Source: Peteryoungia aggregata LMG 23059 (lineage in GTDB: Bacteria; Pseudomonadota; Alphaproteobacteria; Rhizobiales; Rhizobiaceae). From it: 64,000 nucleotides of DNA. Positions 17,866-28,433 of the stretch are shown piece after piece. The stretch covers positions 33,005 to 97,004 of the forward strand of contig NZ_JAUSUW010000015.1 in assembly GCF_030814435.1 (NCBI RefSeq), read 5' to 3'. Each line of letters opens with the position of its first letter. Position 1 is the stretch's first letter. The notes beneath the pieces were generated by a model, which worked only from the letters and a program-made list of their open reading frames with translations, was not told where the DNA came from and searched no databases. The translations under genes were made by a program, and so were the position numbers.

Positions 17866-19671
17866 TTACTGCACCCGCGCGTCGAACCAGGTCGGGCGCT
17901 GATAGCCGTAGAGCGGGGCAGTCTCTGGGCGACCGATATGCTTCCAGCGCGCCACCCACTGCTCGCCGATATGATAGAGCGGCACCACATAGTGACCGGC
18001 GACCAGAAGCCGGTCATAGGCACGGACGGCAGCCTGGAAATCGGCGGGATCACGGGCCTGCAAGAGCGCCTCGATCATGCGATCAATATCCGGATCGGCA
18101 ACACCGGCATAGTTGAAGCTGCCCTGGGCATCCCTGGATTCAGAACCCCAGCGATTGACCTGCTCGGCACCAGGCGAGAGCGACGAGGTGTAGGACATGA
18201 TGACCATGTCATAGTCGAAGCTGTTGGAACGCGCCTGGTACTGGGCGTCATCGACCGTCCGGATCGCCATGTCGATCCCGATCAGCTTCAGGCTGCGCTG
18301 GAAGGCGATCGCCATCTTCTCCTGGCCCTCGTTCTTACTCATGACCTCGAAGGAAAGCGGTTTGCCGGAGGCATCGACCATCTTTCCGCCCTCGATCTTG
18401 TAGCCGGCCTCGCCGAACAGTTTCACCGCCTTGGCCAGTGCCTTGCGGTCGCCGCCCGAGCCGTCGGTCGCCGACTGGGTATAGGTCCCCGCCAGGATCT
18501 CCGGTGAGAGCCTGTCCTTGGCGGCCCCGAGAAGCGCCAGTTCCTTTTCATCCGCCGCGTTGCCGAAGGCGCCGAGCATGGAATTCTGCCAGTAGCTCTG
18601 CGTGCGGGTAAAGGCATTGCCGAAGAGCGTCTTGTTCATCGATTCGAAATCGAAGGCGGTGCTGATCGCCTCGCGCAGCTTCACATCGGCAAAGATCGGA
18701 CGACGGGTGTTGAAGACGAAGCCCAGCATGCCGGAGGGAAGGCCCGGCTTGAAGGCCTCCTTCACCACATCGCCATTCTTCACGGCCGGGAAGTCATAGG
18801 CGCGCTCCCAATGATTGGCGTCACCATCGGGATAGATGTCGATATCACCCTTCTTGAAGGCTTCGAACAGCGTCGCTTCCTGCAGGAAATAGGTGACGCT
18901 GATCTCGTCGTAATTGTCGAAGCCGACCTTCGAGGGAATGTCCTTGCCCCAATAGTCGGGATCGCGTGCCCAGGTGACCTTCTCGCCGGGCTTCAGCTCC
19001 TTGATCTTGTAGGGACCCGATCCGACCGGGATGGCGAGCCCGCCCTGGTCGAAGGTCGCAGGATCAATCGCATGCTGCGGCAGGATCGGGGTCGACAAAG
19101 CGAAGATCAGCGGCGTCTCTCTGTTGGCCTTCTCGTTGAAGGTGAACTTGATGCCGTGATCGCCGACCTTCTCCATCTTGGCGACCGCATTCAGCCGGCC
19201 GTTGAAGGGCGGGCGGCCCTTGTCTCGCAGCAGTTCGAAGGTGAACATCACATCTTCGGGAGTGACCGGTTTGCCATCATGCCATCTGGCCTTTGGATTG
19301 ATGTTGAACTGCACATAGGTACGGTCCGCATCCCATTCGACGCTTTCGGCCAGCAGGCCGTAGAGCGAGAAGGGCTCGTCTGCCGAGCGCGTCATCAGCG
19401 GCTCATAGAGCAGATTGCCGAATTCCGGATCCCAGACGCCGCGTGCCGTGGTGCGCATGCCCTTGAGCACAAATGGGTTCAACGCATCGTAAGTGCCGAC
19501 CACGCCGTAATTGACCTTGCCGCCCTTTTTCACGTCCGGCATCACGTATGGGAAATGCGTATAGTCGGCAGAGAGCGCCGGCTCACCATGCATGGCGATG
19601 CCGTGTAGGGGATGCGCCTGTGCGACGGTGGCAAAAGGCAGCAGCAAAAGACTGAACAACAGACGGCGCAA
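17866..19671 (-). CDS. Family-5 extracellular solute-binding protein (peptide/microcin C-type ABC)
   Basis: A large periplasmic binding protein of 601 residues. The N-terminus LRRLLFSLLLLPFATVAQA is a Sec signal peptide. The mature domain carries SBP_bac_5 landmarks: GGKVNYGVVGTYDALNPFVLKG, WHDGKPVTPEDVMFTFELLRD and IDRMIEALLQARDP. It resembles the YejA branch, which binds oligopeptides or microcin C-like compounds. I chose a TTG start at 19671 because GGGGAGG lies nine bases upstream and it puts the signal peptide at the very N-terminus; an ATG at 19731 in frame is the alternative. No permease or ATPase genes are adjacent, so it must work with a transporter elsewhere. Divergent from ialB. 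Confidence 0.85.
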   Translation of the reverse strand: MRRLLFSLLLLPFATVAQAHPLHGIAMHGEPALSADYTHFPYVMPDVKKGGKVNYGVVGTYDALNPFVLKGMRTTARGVWDPEFGNLLYEPLMTRSADEPFSLYGLLAESVEWDADRTYVQFNINPKARWHDGKPVTPEDVMFTFELLRDKGRPPFNGRLNAVAKMEKVGDHGIKFTFNEKANRETPLIFALSTPILPQHAIDPATFDQGGLAIPVGSGPYKIKELKPGEKVTWARDPDYWGKDIPSKVGFDNYDEISVTYFLQEATLFEAFKKGDIDIYPDGDANHWERAYDFPAVKNGDVVKEAFKPGLPSGMLGFVFNTRRPIFADVKLREAISTAFDFESMNKTLFGNAFTRTQSYWQNSMLGAFGNAADEKELALLGAAKDRLSPEILAGTYTQSATDGSGGDRKALAKAVKLFGEAGYKIEGGKMVDASGKPLSFEVMSKNEGQEKMAIAFQRSLKLIGIDMAIRTVDDAQYQARSNSFDYDMVIMSYTSSLSPGAEQVNRWGSESRDAQGSFNYAGVADPDIDRMIEALLQARDPADFQAAVRAYDRLLVAGHYVVPLYHIGEQWVARWKHIGRPETAPLYGYQRPTWFDARVQ

Positions 19672-19943
19672 GGTTGTGATCCTCCCCGGAATAGAATCTC
19701 GAATGTGCCGGGACGCTAGCACAATCACCATAAAACCAACACAAGCGGGTGGGATTTAGGCTGGGTGAGTCGATCCAGTGTCAAAGAAATGCTGGATATT
19801 CCGGTCGCCACACTGTAACAGGTGAGCCGGATCGCGAGGTCATGTATTTGCCTCATTTGAACGACAGGTGAGGGCAGACAAGACCGGCGAATGACGCGGC
19901 ACCAAAGTCCGCGCGACAGGGGTTTTCAGGAGACGGAATACGT

Positions 19944-20567
19944 ATGATGTTCAAACTTAGCAACGCAACGCGGACGGCTGTGTCTGCACTCGCACTGTCC
20001 TTCGCCGCCACCGCCATGCCGGTTGTCGCCCAGGCGCAGGAAGCGGCCCCGTCCAAGTGGTTCAAGACCTGCTCCAAGCAGGAAGAATCCGACGTCTGCG
20101 TGGTCCAGAACCAGCTCGTGGCGGCCAATGGCCAGCTGATCACCGCCGTTGGCCTGATCACGGTCGAAGGCAAGGTCAACCGCAAGCTGCTGCAGGTCAC
20201 GGTTCCCTCGGCGCGCCTCATCCCGCCAGGCGTCCTGATGCAGATCGACGGCGCCAAGGGCACCAAGCTCGACTACGCCGTTTGCCTTCCCGACCGCTGC
20301 ACGGCCGAAATCCCGCTGACGGATGCGATCATCGACAGCCTGAAGAAGGGTGGCGAGGTTGTGTTCACCTCGATCAACTTCCGCCGCGCGCCGAACCCGA
20401 TCAAGATCCCGCTGAGCGGCTTCACTGGGGCGTTTGACGGCGAAGCGATGTCGCAGTCGCAGGCTGAAGAGCGCCAGCGCCTGCTGCAGGAAGCCATGCA
20501 GAAGAAGCAGGAAGAGCGCAACAAGGCGATCACCGACGCCCAGAACGCTGCCAAGCAGGGCAACTGA
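19944..20567 (+). CDS. Invasion-associated locus B (IalB) family protein
   Basis: A secreted 207-residue protein. The signal peptide spans about residues 1-31 (TAVSALALSFAATAMPVVAQAQ). The mature IalB fold is marked by two cysteine pairs, KTCSKQEESDVC and VCLPDRC, probably forming disulfides in the periplasm. A charged coiled-coil tail follows (SQAEERQRLLQEAMQKKQEERNK). IalB was first linked to erythrocyte invasion in Bartonella, but homologues occur throughout rhizobia, where the function is unclear, probably envelope-related. It is a single gene ending at a strong terminator, convergent with hspQ. Confidence 0.9.
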   Translation: MMFKLSNATRTAVSALALSFAATAMPVVAQAQEAAPSKWFKTCSKQEESDVCVVQNQLVAANGQLITAVGLITVEGKVNRKLLQVTVPSARLIPPGVLMQIDGAKGTKLDYAVCLPDRCTAEIPLTDAIIDSLKKGGEVVFTSINFRRAPNPIKIPLSGFTGAFDGEAMSQSQAEERQRLLQEAMQKKQEERNKAITDAQNAAKQGN

Positions 20568-20592
20568 TCCGCTTTACAGGATTGAAATGCAA

Positions 20593-20626
20593 GAAGCCCG
20601 CGTCATCAGACGCGGGCTTCTGTGCG
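20593..20626. terminator. Bidirectional hairpin terminator between ialB and hspQ
   Basis: A perfect 12-bp stem (GAAGCCCGCGTC / GACGCGGGCTTC) with loop ATCA at 20593-20620. It lies between two convergent genes, so it can serve both strands; T-tracts are short on each side. Confidence 0.75.
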
Positions 20627-20645
20627 TTCGGGTTCGGCCTATCTT

Positions 20646-20975
20646 TCAGTGGGCGAAGTTCATCTTCGGCTTGTAGCGCCCGACCTGCTCCATCTCAAAG
20701 ATCTGCTGGATCTGCGGATTGCGCAGTGGCTCCTTGCTCTGGTCGCGTTCCAGGTTCTGCTCGGAGACATAGGCCACATATTCCGTCTCGGAATTTTCCG
20801 CGAGCAGATGGTAGAAGGGCTGGTCTTTGTGCGGGCGCACTTCGGCCGGGATCGAATTCCACCACTCCTCGGAATTCGCAAATTCCGGGTCAACATCGAA
20901 GATGACGCCACGGAACGGAAAGACCTTGTGCCGTACGACGTCCCCGATACCAAATTTAGCGCTTCGTTGTTTCAT
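20646..20975 (-). CDS. hspQ: Heat shock protein HspQ
   Basis: A small cytosolic protein (109 residues) of the YccV/HspQ hemimethylated-DNA-binding fold family. HspQ in enterobacteria activates or is delivered to Lon protease and affects DnaA turnover. The sequence shows the family core KFGIGDVVRHKVFPFRGVIFDVDPEF and the segment DQPFYHLLAENSETEYVAYVSEQNL. The ATG at 20975 has AAGGAAG eight to nine bases upstream; an in-frame start at 20999 is less likely. Monocistronic, convergent with ialB. The C-terminal tail GRYKPKMNFAH is typical of alphaproteobacterial members. Confidence 0.93.
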   Translation of the reverse strand: MKQRSAKFGIGDVVRHKVFPFRGVIFDVDPEFANSEEWWNSIPAEVRPHKDQPFYHLLAENSETEYVAYVSEQNLERDQSKEPLRNPQIQQIFEMEQVGRYKPKMNFAH

Positions 20976-21062
20976 GGCTTGACTTCCTTTCCCTGACATA
21001 TTTGGGAAGAAACCCCGTTAAAATCAAGGGATGGTGTGTGATCGCGCGGCCGGATGCCACAC

Positions 21063-21989
21063 CTAGGCCGGCTTGCGGCCCGGGGCGGTTGCGAGAATCA
21101 GGCCACCTGTTACGAGCACGATGCCGACGGCGTGGTACGACTCGAAATGCTCACCGAGAAAGACGACAGCCATGACGATCGACATCGGCGGCATCAGGTA
21201 GAGGGTCATTCCGGCGATCCCGGGCCCAAAGACCTGCACCGCGTGCTGGAAGCAGTAGAAGGCTGCGAGTGAGGCGAAGAGGATGATCCCGGCGAGCTTG
21301 GCGAATTCCATCGCGGTGTCGGGCAGGGGGCCTCCCGATGCCATCTCCATCAATCCCGGCGGGATGAGGACGATCGCGCCGGACAGCGCGAGAAGGGCAA
21401 ACAGCGCAAGCGGCGGCATCTCGCGCACCGAAGGACGTCGCAGCAACAGGGAATAGGCGGCAAAGGCGATGGCCGCCACCAGGATCGCAAGGTCACCTCT
21501 ATTGAAAGTGAGCTCCAGCAGCGCCTCGGGATGTCCCTTCAGGACGATCGCGACGACGCCGGCAAAAGCAATGATCATGCCCGCGAGTTCGAGGCGCGTG
21601 ATGGCCCGCTTCTGGAAAAGCCACTGGAACAGGATGATGAAGAGCGACGATGTGGTGTAGATCAGCGTCGCATTGGATGCGGTCGTCAGCGTCAGCGCCC
21701 AATAGACCACACCGCCGCAGATGCCCATCCCGAGGATGCCGAGGGTCAGCCAGAGTGCGGTGTGATTGCGGACGAAATTCAGGCAGGCCTGCCGCTCCTG
21801 CCAGATGAACGGCGACATGAGAATGGCAGCACCGACCCAACGCAGAAGCGCGGTGGTGAACGGCCCAACCTCGCCTGTAATGCCCCGGCCAAAAATCAGG
21901 TTGGACGAAAAAAACAGTGGCGCCAAGAGAAACAGCAGCCAGTCATAGAGTCGGGGGCCGGATGTCGGGTGAGAAGCTGGCATGGGCAT
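21063..21989 (-). CDS. EamA/DMT-family membrane exporter (second)
   Basis: A ten-helix inner-membrane transporter of 308 residues with two EamA repeats (about 15-145 and 155-295; repeat ends AGMIIAFAGVVAIVLKGHPE and GEHFESYHAVGIVLVTGGLIL). The reading frame is open further upstream to 22184, but that segment is unconserved and basic. I place the start at the ATG at 21989; the second ATG at 21983 is equally possible. An 8-bp inverted repeat lies 20-37 bases upstream of the start. It is not closely similar to the other EamA protein at 16.1 kb. The substrate is unknown. Confidence 0.85.
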   Translation of the reverse strand: MPMPASHPTSGPRLYDWLLFLLAPLFFSSNLIFGRGITGEVGPFTTALLRWVGAAILMSPFIWQERQACLNFVRNHTALWLTLGILGMGICGGVVYWALTLTTASNATLIYTTSSLFIILFQWLFQKRAITRLELAGMIIAFAGVVAIVLKGHPEALLELTFNRGDLAILVAAIAFAAYSLLLRRPSVREMPPLALFALLALSGAIVLIPPGLMEMASGGPLPDTAMEFAKLAGIILFASLAAFYCFQHAVQVFGPGIAGMTLYLMPPMSIVMAVVFLGEHFESYHAVGIVLVTGGLILATAPGRKPA

Positions 21990-22008
21990 CGCTGATGGCG
22001 GAGTGAAC

Positions 22009-22026
22009 GCTAGCACCAGTGCTAGC
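22009..22026. promoter_or_regulatory. Inverted repeat upstream of the EamA gene, possible operator
   Basis: GCTAGCAC and GTGCTAGC form a perfect 8-bp inverted repeat around a 2-base centre, 20-37 bases before the ATG at 21989. Size and position fit a dimeric repressor site over the promoter or leader. No regulator gene is adjacent, so its nature is inferred. Confidence 0.4.
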
Positions 22027-22029
22027 GTG

Positions 22030-22435
22030 CCACCGCGCCGCTTGAAAGCACCATTTCCGCCAAACGGGACACCTGGGAACGAAAAAAACGCCGGCGGATC
22101 TCTCCGCCAGCGTGTGATGGCCAAGAGACTGGATGATCGGGGCGGCAAAGATGAAAATAAGAACGTTATAATAAATCGAAACACACTTCGGATCTAGCAA
22201 GTGTCCAGCTTAGTCCATGTGCCATTCGTCACAGCCTGAGGCAGTGAACATATGTTTTATAGTAGAACTTTAACGATTCATACACCAACACGATCATAAA
22301 AATGGCAAAATTCAAATTTGCAATCCAGAACAGTATTTCGTTGATTTGAACTAAATTAGAGTATCCTTTTGGTTTGGCGCCTGCAGGTCGGTGGTGCGCA
22401 GAGTACTTCGCTAAGGACACTGCAAACAACAAGGG
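22030..22435. other. AT-rich intergenic region without a gene
   Basis: About 400 bases between the EamA gene and the divergent coiled-coil protein gene. The part 22130-22370 is clearly more AT-rich than its surroundings. No open frame with a ribosome site, RNA gene or strong terminator was recognised. It should contain the promoters of both flanking genes; an AT-rich stretch near 22340-22370 could hold the one for the plus-strand gene. Confidence 0.5.
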
Positions 22436-23293
22436 GTGAAGCAGTTGCGTACTCGTTGGGAAGAAGACCCTGAGACGGCCCAGAGCCATCACCGCAAGTT
22501 TAGCATCCTGCCCCTGGCGCTCGGGCTGGCGGTGCCTGTTGCATTCATTGCTGGCGCTGCCATCACCAGTTTCATGAACATGCCTCAAAGCAGCGCGGAA
22601 GAGGCCCTTGCGCAGTCTGGCGGCGGGCTTGACGGCCAGTTGTGGACGGTCGATGAGCAGAAGCGCTGTGCCGCCACGGTCGAGACGGCGCGTGCGGATA
22701 TTGTCAGCTTACGCCAGCAACTCGAAACGTTGCAGTCCCAGGTCATCTCCGTAACACGCGAGAAGGTGGAGGCGGAGCAGAAAATGGCTTCGGCTCTGGC
22801 GGAGAAGGCTGCGACCGAGGCCGGTGCTGCGCGCGTGATGACCGTCAGCGCCTCCGCCGCGACTGATGCGCCGGTAGATGCGGTCAGTCCTCTGGTGCCG
22901 GTGTTGCAGCCAGATCCCTCTTCGGCGCCGTCGGGCAATGGATCCGGATCAGCGCCGCCCCCAGGAAGTGTTCAGCCAATCTCGGATGTCAGTGTCCCGG
23001 ATGCGTCTAAGCCAGCCCCTTCGGCGGAGGTGATGGCTGCGGTCACGGATCAAGCGCCGGATCTTTCAGCCAGCACCAGCGGTGCGTTGTCACCGCGCTC
23101 GTCGCTCGCGGTCTCCGACGCCATGTCCAGTGCGGCGGGCCTTGATGTGTTGTCTGCGCCTCAGCGACGAGACCTGGAGGCGAGCCTTGTGCGGGGCGAG
23201 TGCGTCTCTGACAGCTTGTTCGAAGCCTTCAATAGCCGTGTTCCGGTCGTCCCGTTGCGCGACCTTATTCGCAAGCTTGATAGTGAATGCTGA
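22436..23293 (+). CDS. Membrane-anchored coiled-coil protein of unknown function
   Basis: A 285-residue protein that I do not recognise. Seen: a short cytoplasmic N-terminus, one membrane span (about residues 27-47, ILPLALGLAVPVAFIAGAAI), a coiled coil with regular heptads (about 85-120, DIVSLRQQLETLQSQVISVTR), a long Pro/Ser/Ala-rich linker (about 140-225), and a compact C-terminal module with two cysteines (RDLEASLVRGECV to KLDSEC at the end). The topology suggests a periplasmic stalk. The start is a GTG at 22436; a TTG at 22445 with AAGGGG eight bases upstream is also plausible. It is 279 bases upstream of an orphan TAXI binding protein on the same strand, possibly functionally linked. Confidence 0.7.
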   Translation: MKQLRTRWEEDPETAQSHHRKFSILPLALGLAVPVAFIAGAAITSFMNMPQSSAEEALAQSGGGLDGQLWTVDEQKRCAATVETARADIVSLRQQLETLQSQVISVTREKVEAEQKMASALAEKAATEAGAARVMTVSASAATDAPVDAVSPLVPVLQPDPSSAPSGNGSGSAPPPGSVQPISDVSVPDASKPAPSAEVMAAVTDQAPDLSASTSGALSPRSSLAVSDAMSSAAGLDVLSAPQRRDLEASLVRGECVSDSLFEAFNSRVPVVPLRDLIRKLDSEC

Positions 23294-23572
23294 TCCAAAG
23301 CAGGTGACTGTCTGGCGGCACATGGCCGCTGAGACGGCTTCTGTCAGTACAGTCTGGATCAGCTGCAATTTTATCTGAACACATGCGTGTTGAACCGGGG
23401 CCGGCCGGGTTCCTGTGTTTATCTCTGTCGCGTTTTCCAGGGTGTGTTTGCGTTCAGCATACCCTGCGGTGACGCGAGAATGCACCGTGAGACCAGCAGA
23501 ACAGCAAACAGTAACTTGATCTATTGAAGCAGCATCTGAAGCCATAATCGTCGTGACTGGGAGGATTGCCCT

Positions 23573-24598
23573 GTGAAATTATCGAGCCTTTCCGTGCTAA
23601 CCATGACCATGTGTGCCGGCCTCCTGCCGAGCTCCGTTGAGGCGCAACAAGCAGAACGCAACATCATGGCGAGCAGGCCTGGCGGGACCCATTGGCCCTT
23701 CGCGCAGGACATTGCCACCCTGGGCAAGAAATGCGGCCTCGATTTGAACCTGGTGGAATCCGGTGGCTCTCTGGAAAACTTCTTCGGCGTCCGCAACCGC
23801 CCCAACACGCAGTTCGGCATCGTGGCCGCCGACGTCTTGAATTACATGAACTCCTACAAGAGCCAAGATGCGGACGTTCGCTCGGCGGTCCAGGGCATGC
23901 GCATCATGTTGCCGCTCTACGACGCCGAAGTGCAGGTCGTGGCCCGCTCAGGTATAAATTCTCTATCGGATCTCGCGGGGCTCCGTGTGGGGGTCGGGCC
24001 GGAAGACAGTGCGGCAAATCTGACCGGCCAGCTGATATTCGATATTCTCAAGGTCAAACCGAGCGAGCTGGTCAAGGGCTCGAACGACGACATGATCGAG
24101 CTCCTGCTGCAGGGCGAGATCGACGCCTTGTTTCGCGTTGCAGGCGCCCCGGTGGAGGCCTTTACCGATGGTCGCCTCGATGAACGCTTTCATATCGTGC
24201 CGATTACCGAGAGCGTTCTGAAGGCGAGCTACAAACCGACGACGCTCAGGGCAGGGCTCTACACGTTTCAGCCGACGGCGGTGGATACGATTGCCGTGAA
24301 GACTGTCATCATGACCTATGAATATGGGTCAAAGAACAGCGCCTACTACCAGAACTCGTGCAAGGTAGTGTCGGACTTCACCAAGCTGATCGTGGATAAC
24401 ATCGATGAGCTGCGGCGAACCGGGCATCCCAAGTGGAAGGAAATCGACCTGACGGAAATTCCCCAGGGATGGACTGTCGGCGACTGCGTCCGCAGGGGGC
24501 TTGAGCCGACCTATCAATTGCAGTGCCTTCCCCCGAAGGTCGAGGACAGCGCAAACCAGGAATATCTGGATCTTCTGCGCAAGCACATGAAAAACTAG
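23573..24598 (+). CDS. TAXI-family TRAP-type solute-binding protein, orphan
   Basis: A 341-residue periplasmic protein with signal peptide (cleavage near VEA-QQ, residue about 24). The TAXI/NMT1-like fold is recognised from the opening NIMASRPGGTHWPFAQDIATL, LVESGGSLENFFGVRNRPNTQFGIVAADVL, and LAGLRVGVGPEDSAANLTGQLIFDIL, followed by the typical LLLQGEIDALFRVAGAPVEAF. Two extra cysteine pairs near the C-terminus are unusual (NSCKVV, VGDCVRRG, LQCLPP). The GTG start has GGGAGG eight bases upstream. There is no TRAP permease gene nearby; the only neighbour on the strand is the coiled-coil membrane protein. It may sense rather than transport, or use a distant permease. Confidence 0.85.
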   Translation: MKLSSLSVLTMTMCAGLLPSSVEAQQAERNIMASRPGGTHWPFAQDIATLGKKCGLDLNLVESGGSLENFFGVRNRPNTQFGIVAADVLNYMNSYKSQDADVRSAVQGMRIMLPLYDAEVQVVARSGINSLSDLAGLRVGVGPEDSAANLTGQLIFDILKVKPSELVKGSNDDMIELLLQGEIDALFRVAGAPVEAFTDGRLDERFHIVPITESVLKASYKPTTLRAGLYTFQPTAVDTIAVKTVIMTYEYGSKNSAYYQNSCKVVSDFTKLIVDNIDELRRTGHPKWKEIDLTEIPQGWTVGDCVRRGLEPTYQLQCLPPKVEDSANQEYLDLLRKHMKN

Positions 24599-24691
24599 TG
24601 TTCACGCGTCGCCCGCTCATCCGGGCATTGGCCCATGAGTGGCCAGGTTGTCTCCCAGGGCAGCCTTTCATCACGCTTCGTGTCCAAACAA

Positions 24692-24719
24692 AACAAGCAG
24701 CGCCAAAGCGCTGCTTGTT
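24692..24719. terminator. Hairpin terminator between the TAXI gene and glnA
   Basis: A perfect 12-bp stem (AACAAGCAGCGC / GCGCTGCTTGTT) with loop CAAA between convergent genes. On the minus strand it is followed by TTGTTTGG after the glnA stop, giving a usable T-tract; the plus side has none. Confidence 0.75.
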
Positions 24720-24744
24720 CTGATCTCAGTGTAATGTCTCTAGC

Positions 24745-26154
24745 TCAGGCCGAGTAGTACATGTCGAATTCGACCGGATGCGGGGTCATTTCGAAGCGCA
24801 TGACTTCCTGCATCTTCAGTTCGATGAACGAATCGATCTGGTCGTCATCGAAGACGCCGCCGGCGGTCAGATACTTGCGATCCTTGTCCAGGTTTTCGAG
24901 CGCTTCGCGCAAGCTGCCGCAGACCGTCGGGATCTTCTTCAGTTCCTTCGGCGGCAGATCGTAGAGATCCTTGTCCATGGCCTTGCCAGGATGGATCTTG
25001 TTCTTGATGCCGTCGAGACCGGCCATCAGCATGGCAGCGAAAGCGAGGTAGGGGTTCGCGGTAGGATCCGGGAAGCGGACTTCGACGCGCTTGGCCTTCG
25101 GGTTGGAGCCGAAAGGAATGCGGCACGACGCCGAACGGTTGCGGGCCGAGTAGGCGAGCAGAACCGGTGCTTCATAACCCGGGACCAGACGCTTGTAGGA
25201 GTTGGTCGACGGGTTGGAGAAGGCGTTGATCGACTTGGCATGCTTGATGATGCCGCCGATGAAGAACAGGCAGCTTTCCGAGAGACCTGCATATTCGTCG
25301 CCAGCGAAGGTCGGCTTGCCGTCCTTCCAGATCGACATATGCACATGCATGCCCGAGCCGTTGTCGCCGAAGATCGGCTTCGGCATGAAGGTCGCGGTCT
25401 TCCCATAGGCATTGGCGACCTGATGCACGACATACTTGTAGATCTGCATCTTGTCGGCATTGCGCACCAGCGCGTCGAACTTGATGCCAAGCTCGTGCTG
25501 GGCCGCTGCCACTTCGTGGTGGTGCTTTTCAACGACCACGCCCATTTCGCCGAGAACCGTCAGCATTTCGGAGCGCATGTCCTGCAGGCTATCGATCGGC
25601 GGAACCGGGAAGTAACCGCCCTTGACGCGCGGACGGTGGCCGAGGTTGCCGGTCTCGTAGTCGGTGTCGTCGTTCGACGGCAGTTCGGTCGAATCCAGCT
25701 TGAAGCCCGTGTTGTAGGGGTCGGCCTTGTACTTCACGTCGTCGAAGACGAAGAATTCGGCTTCCGGACCAACGAAAATGGTGTCGCCGATGCCCGATGC
25801 CTTGAGATAGGCTTCGGCCTTCTTGGCAGTGCCGCGCGGATCGCGGTTATAGGCTTCGCCCGAAACCGGATCGAGAATGTCGCAAAGGATGACCATCGTC
25901 GACTGGGCGAAGAAAGGGTCCATGTGGACGGTTGCCGGATCCGGCATCAGCACCATGTCGGACTCGTTGATGGCCTTCCAGCCGGCAATCGAGGAGCCGT
26001 CGAACATGACGCCATCGGCGAACATGTCTTCGTCAACACAGGCAATGTCCATCGTCACATGCTGCAGCTTACCCTTGGGATCGGTGAAGCGCAGGTCGAC
26101 GAACTTGATGTCGTTGTCCTTGATCTGTTTCAGGATATCGTTTGCGGTCGTCAT
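24745..26154 (-). CDS. glnA: Glutamine synthetase type I
   Basis: Condenses ammonia and glutamate to glutamine; the dodecameric cytosolic GSI-beta form. 469 residues as expected. Seen: the N-terminal [15 protein letters not shown], the ATP/glutamate site FDGSSIAGW, metal ligands in EAEFFVFDD and [12 protein letters not shown], and [11 protein letters not shown]. The adenylylation site is Tyr398 in DLYDLPPKE, corresponding to Tyr397 of the enterobacterial enzyme, so activity can be controlled by GlnE. It follows glnB after 63 bases; the two form the glnBA operon of rhizobia, with transcription probably from the sigma54 promoter upstream of glnB. Confidence 0.98.
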   Translation of the reverse strand: MTTANDILKQIKDNDIKFVDLRFTDPKGKLQHVTMDIACVDEDMFADGVMFDGSSIAGWKAINESDMVLMPDPATVHMDPFFAQSTMVILCDILDPVSGEAYNRDPRGTAKKAEAYLKASGIGDTIFVGPEAEFFVFDDVKYKADPYNTGFKLDSTELPSNDDTDYETGNLGHRPRVKGGYFPVPPIDSLQDMRSEMLTVLGEMGVVVEKHHHEVAAAQHELGIKFDALVRNADKMQIYKYVVHQVANAYGKTATFMPKPIFGDNGSGMHVHMSIWKDGKPTFAGDEYAGLSESCLFFIGGIIKHAKSINAFSNPSTNSYKRLVPGYEAPVLLAYSARNRSASCRIPFGSNPKAKRVEVRFPDPTANPYLAFAAMLMAGLDGIKNKIHPGKAMDKDLYDLPPKELKKIPTVCGSLREALENLDKDRKYLTAGGVFDDDQIDSFIELKMQEVMRFEMTPHPVEFDMYYSA

Positions 26155-26217
26155 ATTGTTATGTTCCTCGCGTGAGCTGACGATGTAAACCCGACCTCCC
26201 TAGGTGTCGGGCTCCGA

Positions 26218-28419
<2,202 letters not shown>

Positions 28420-28433
28420 CGTCTCGGGGTGGG

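Noticed and set aside
24778..26175. A 465-codon plus-strand open frame across glnA
   Set aside because: Antisense shadow of glnA with the same biased composition; glnA itself is unmistakable.
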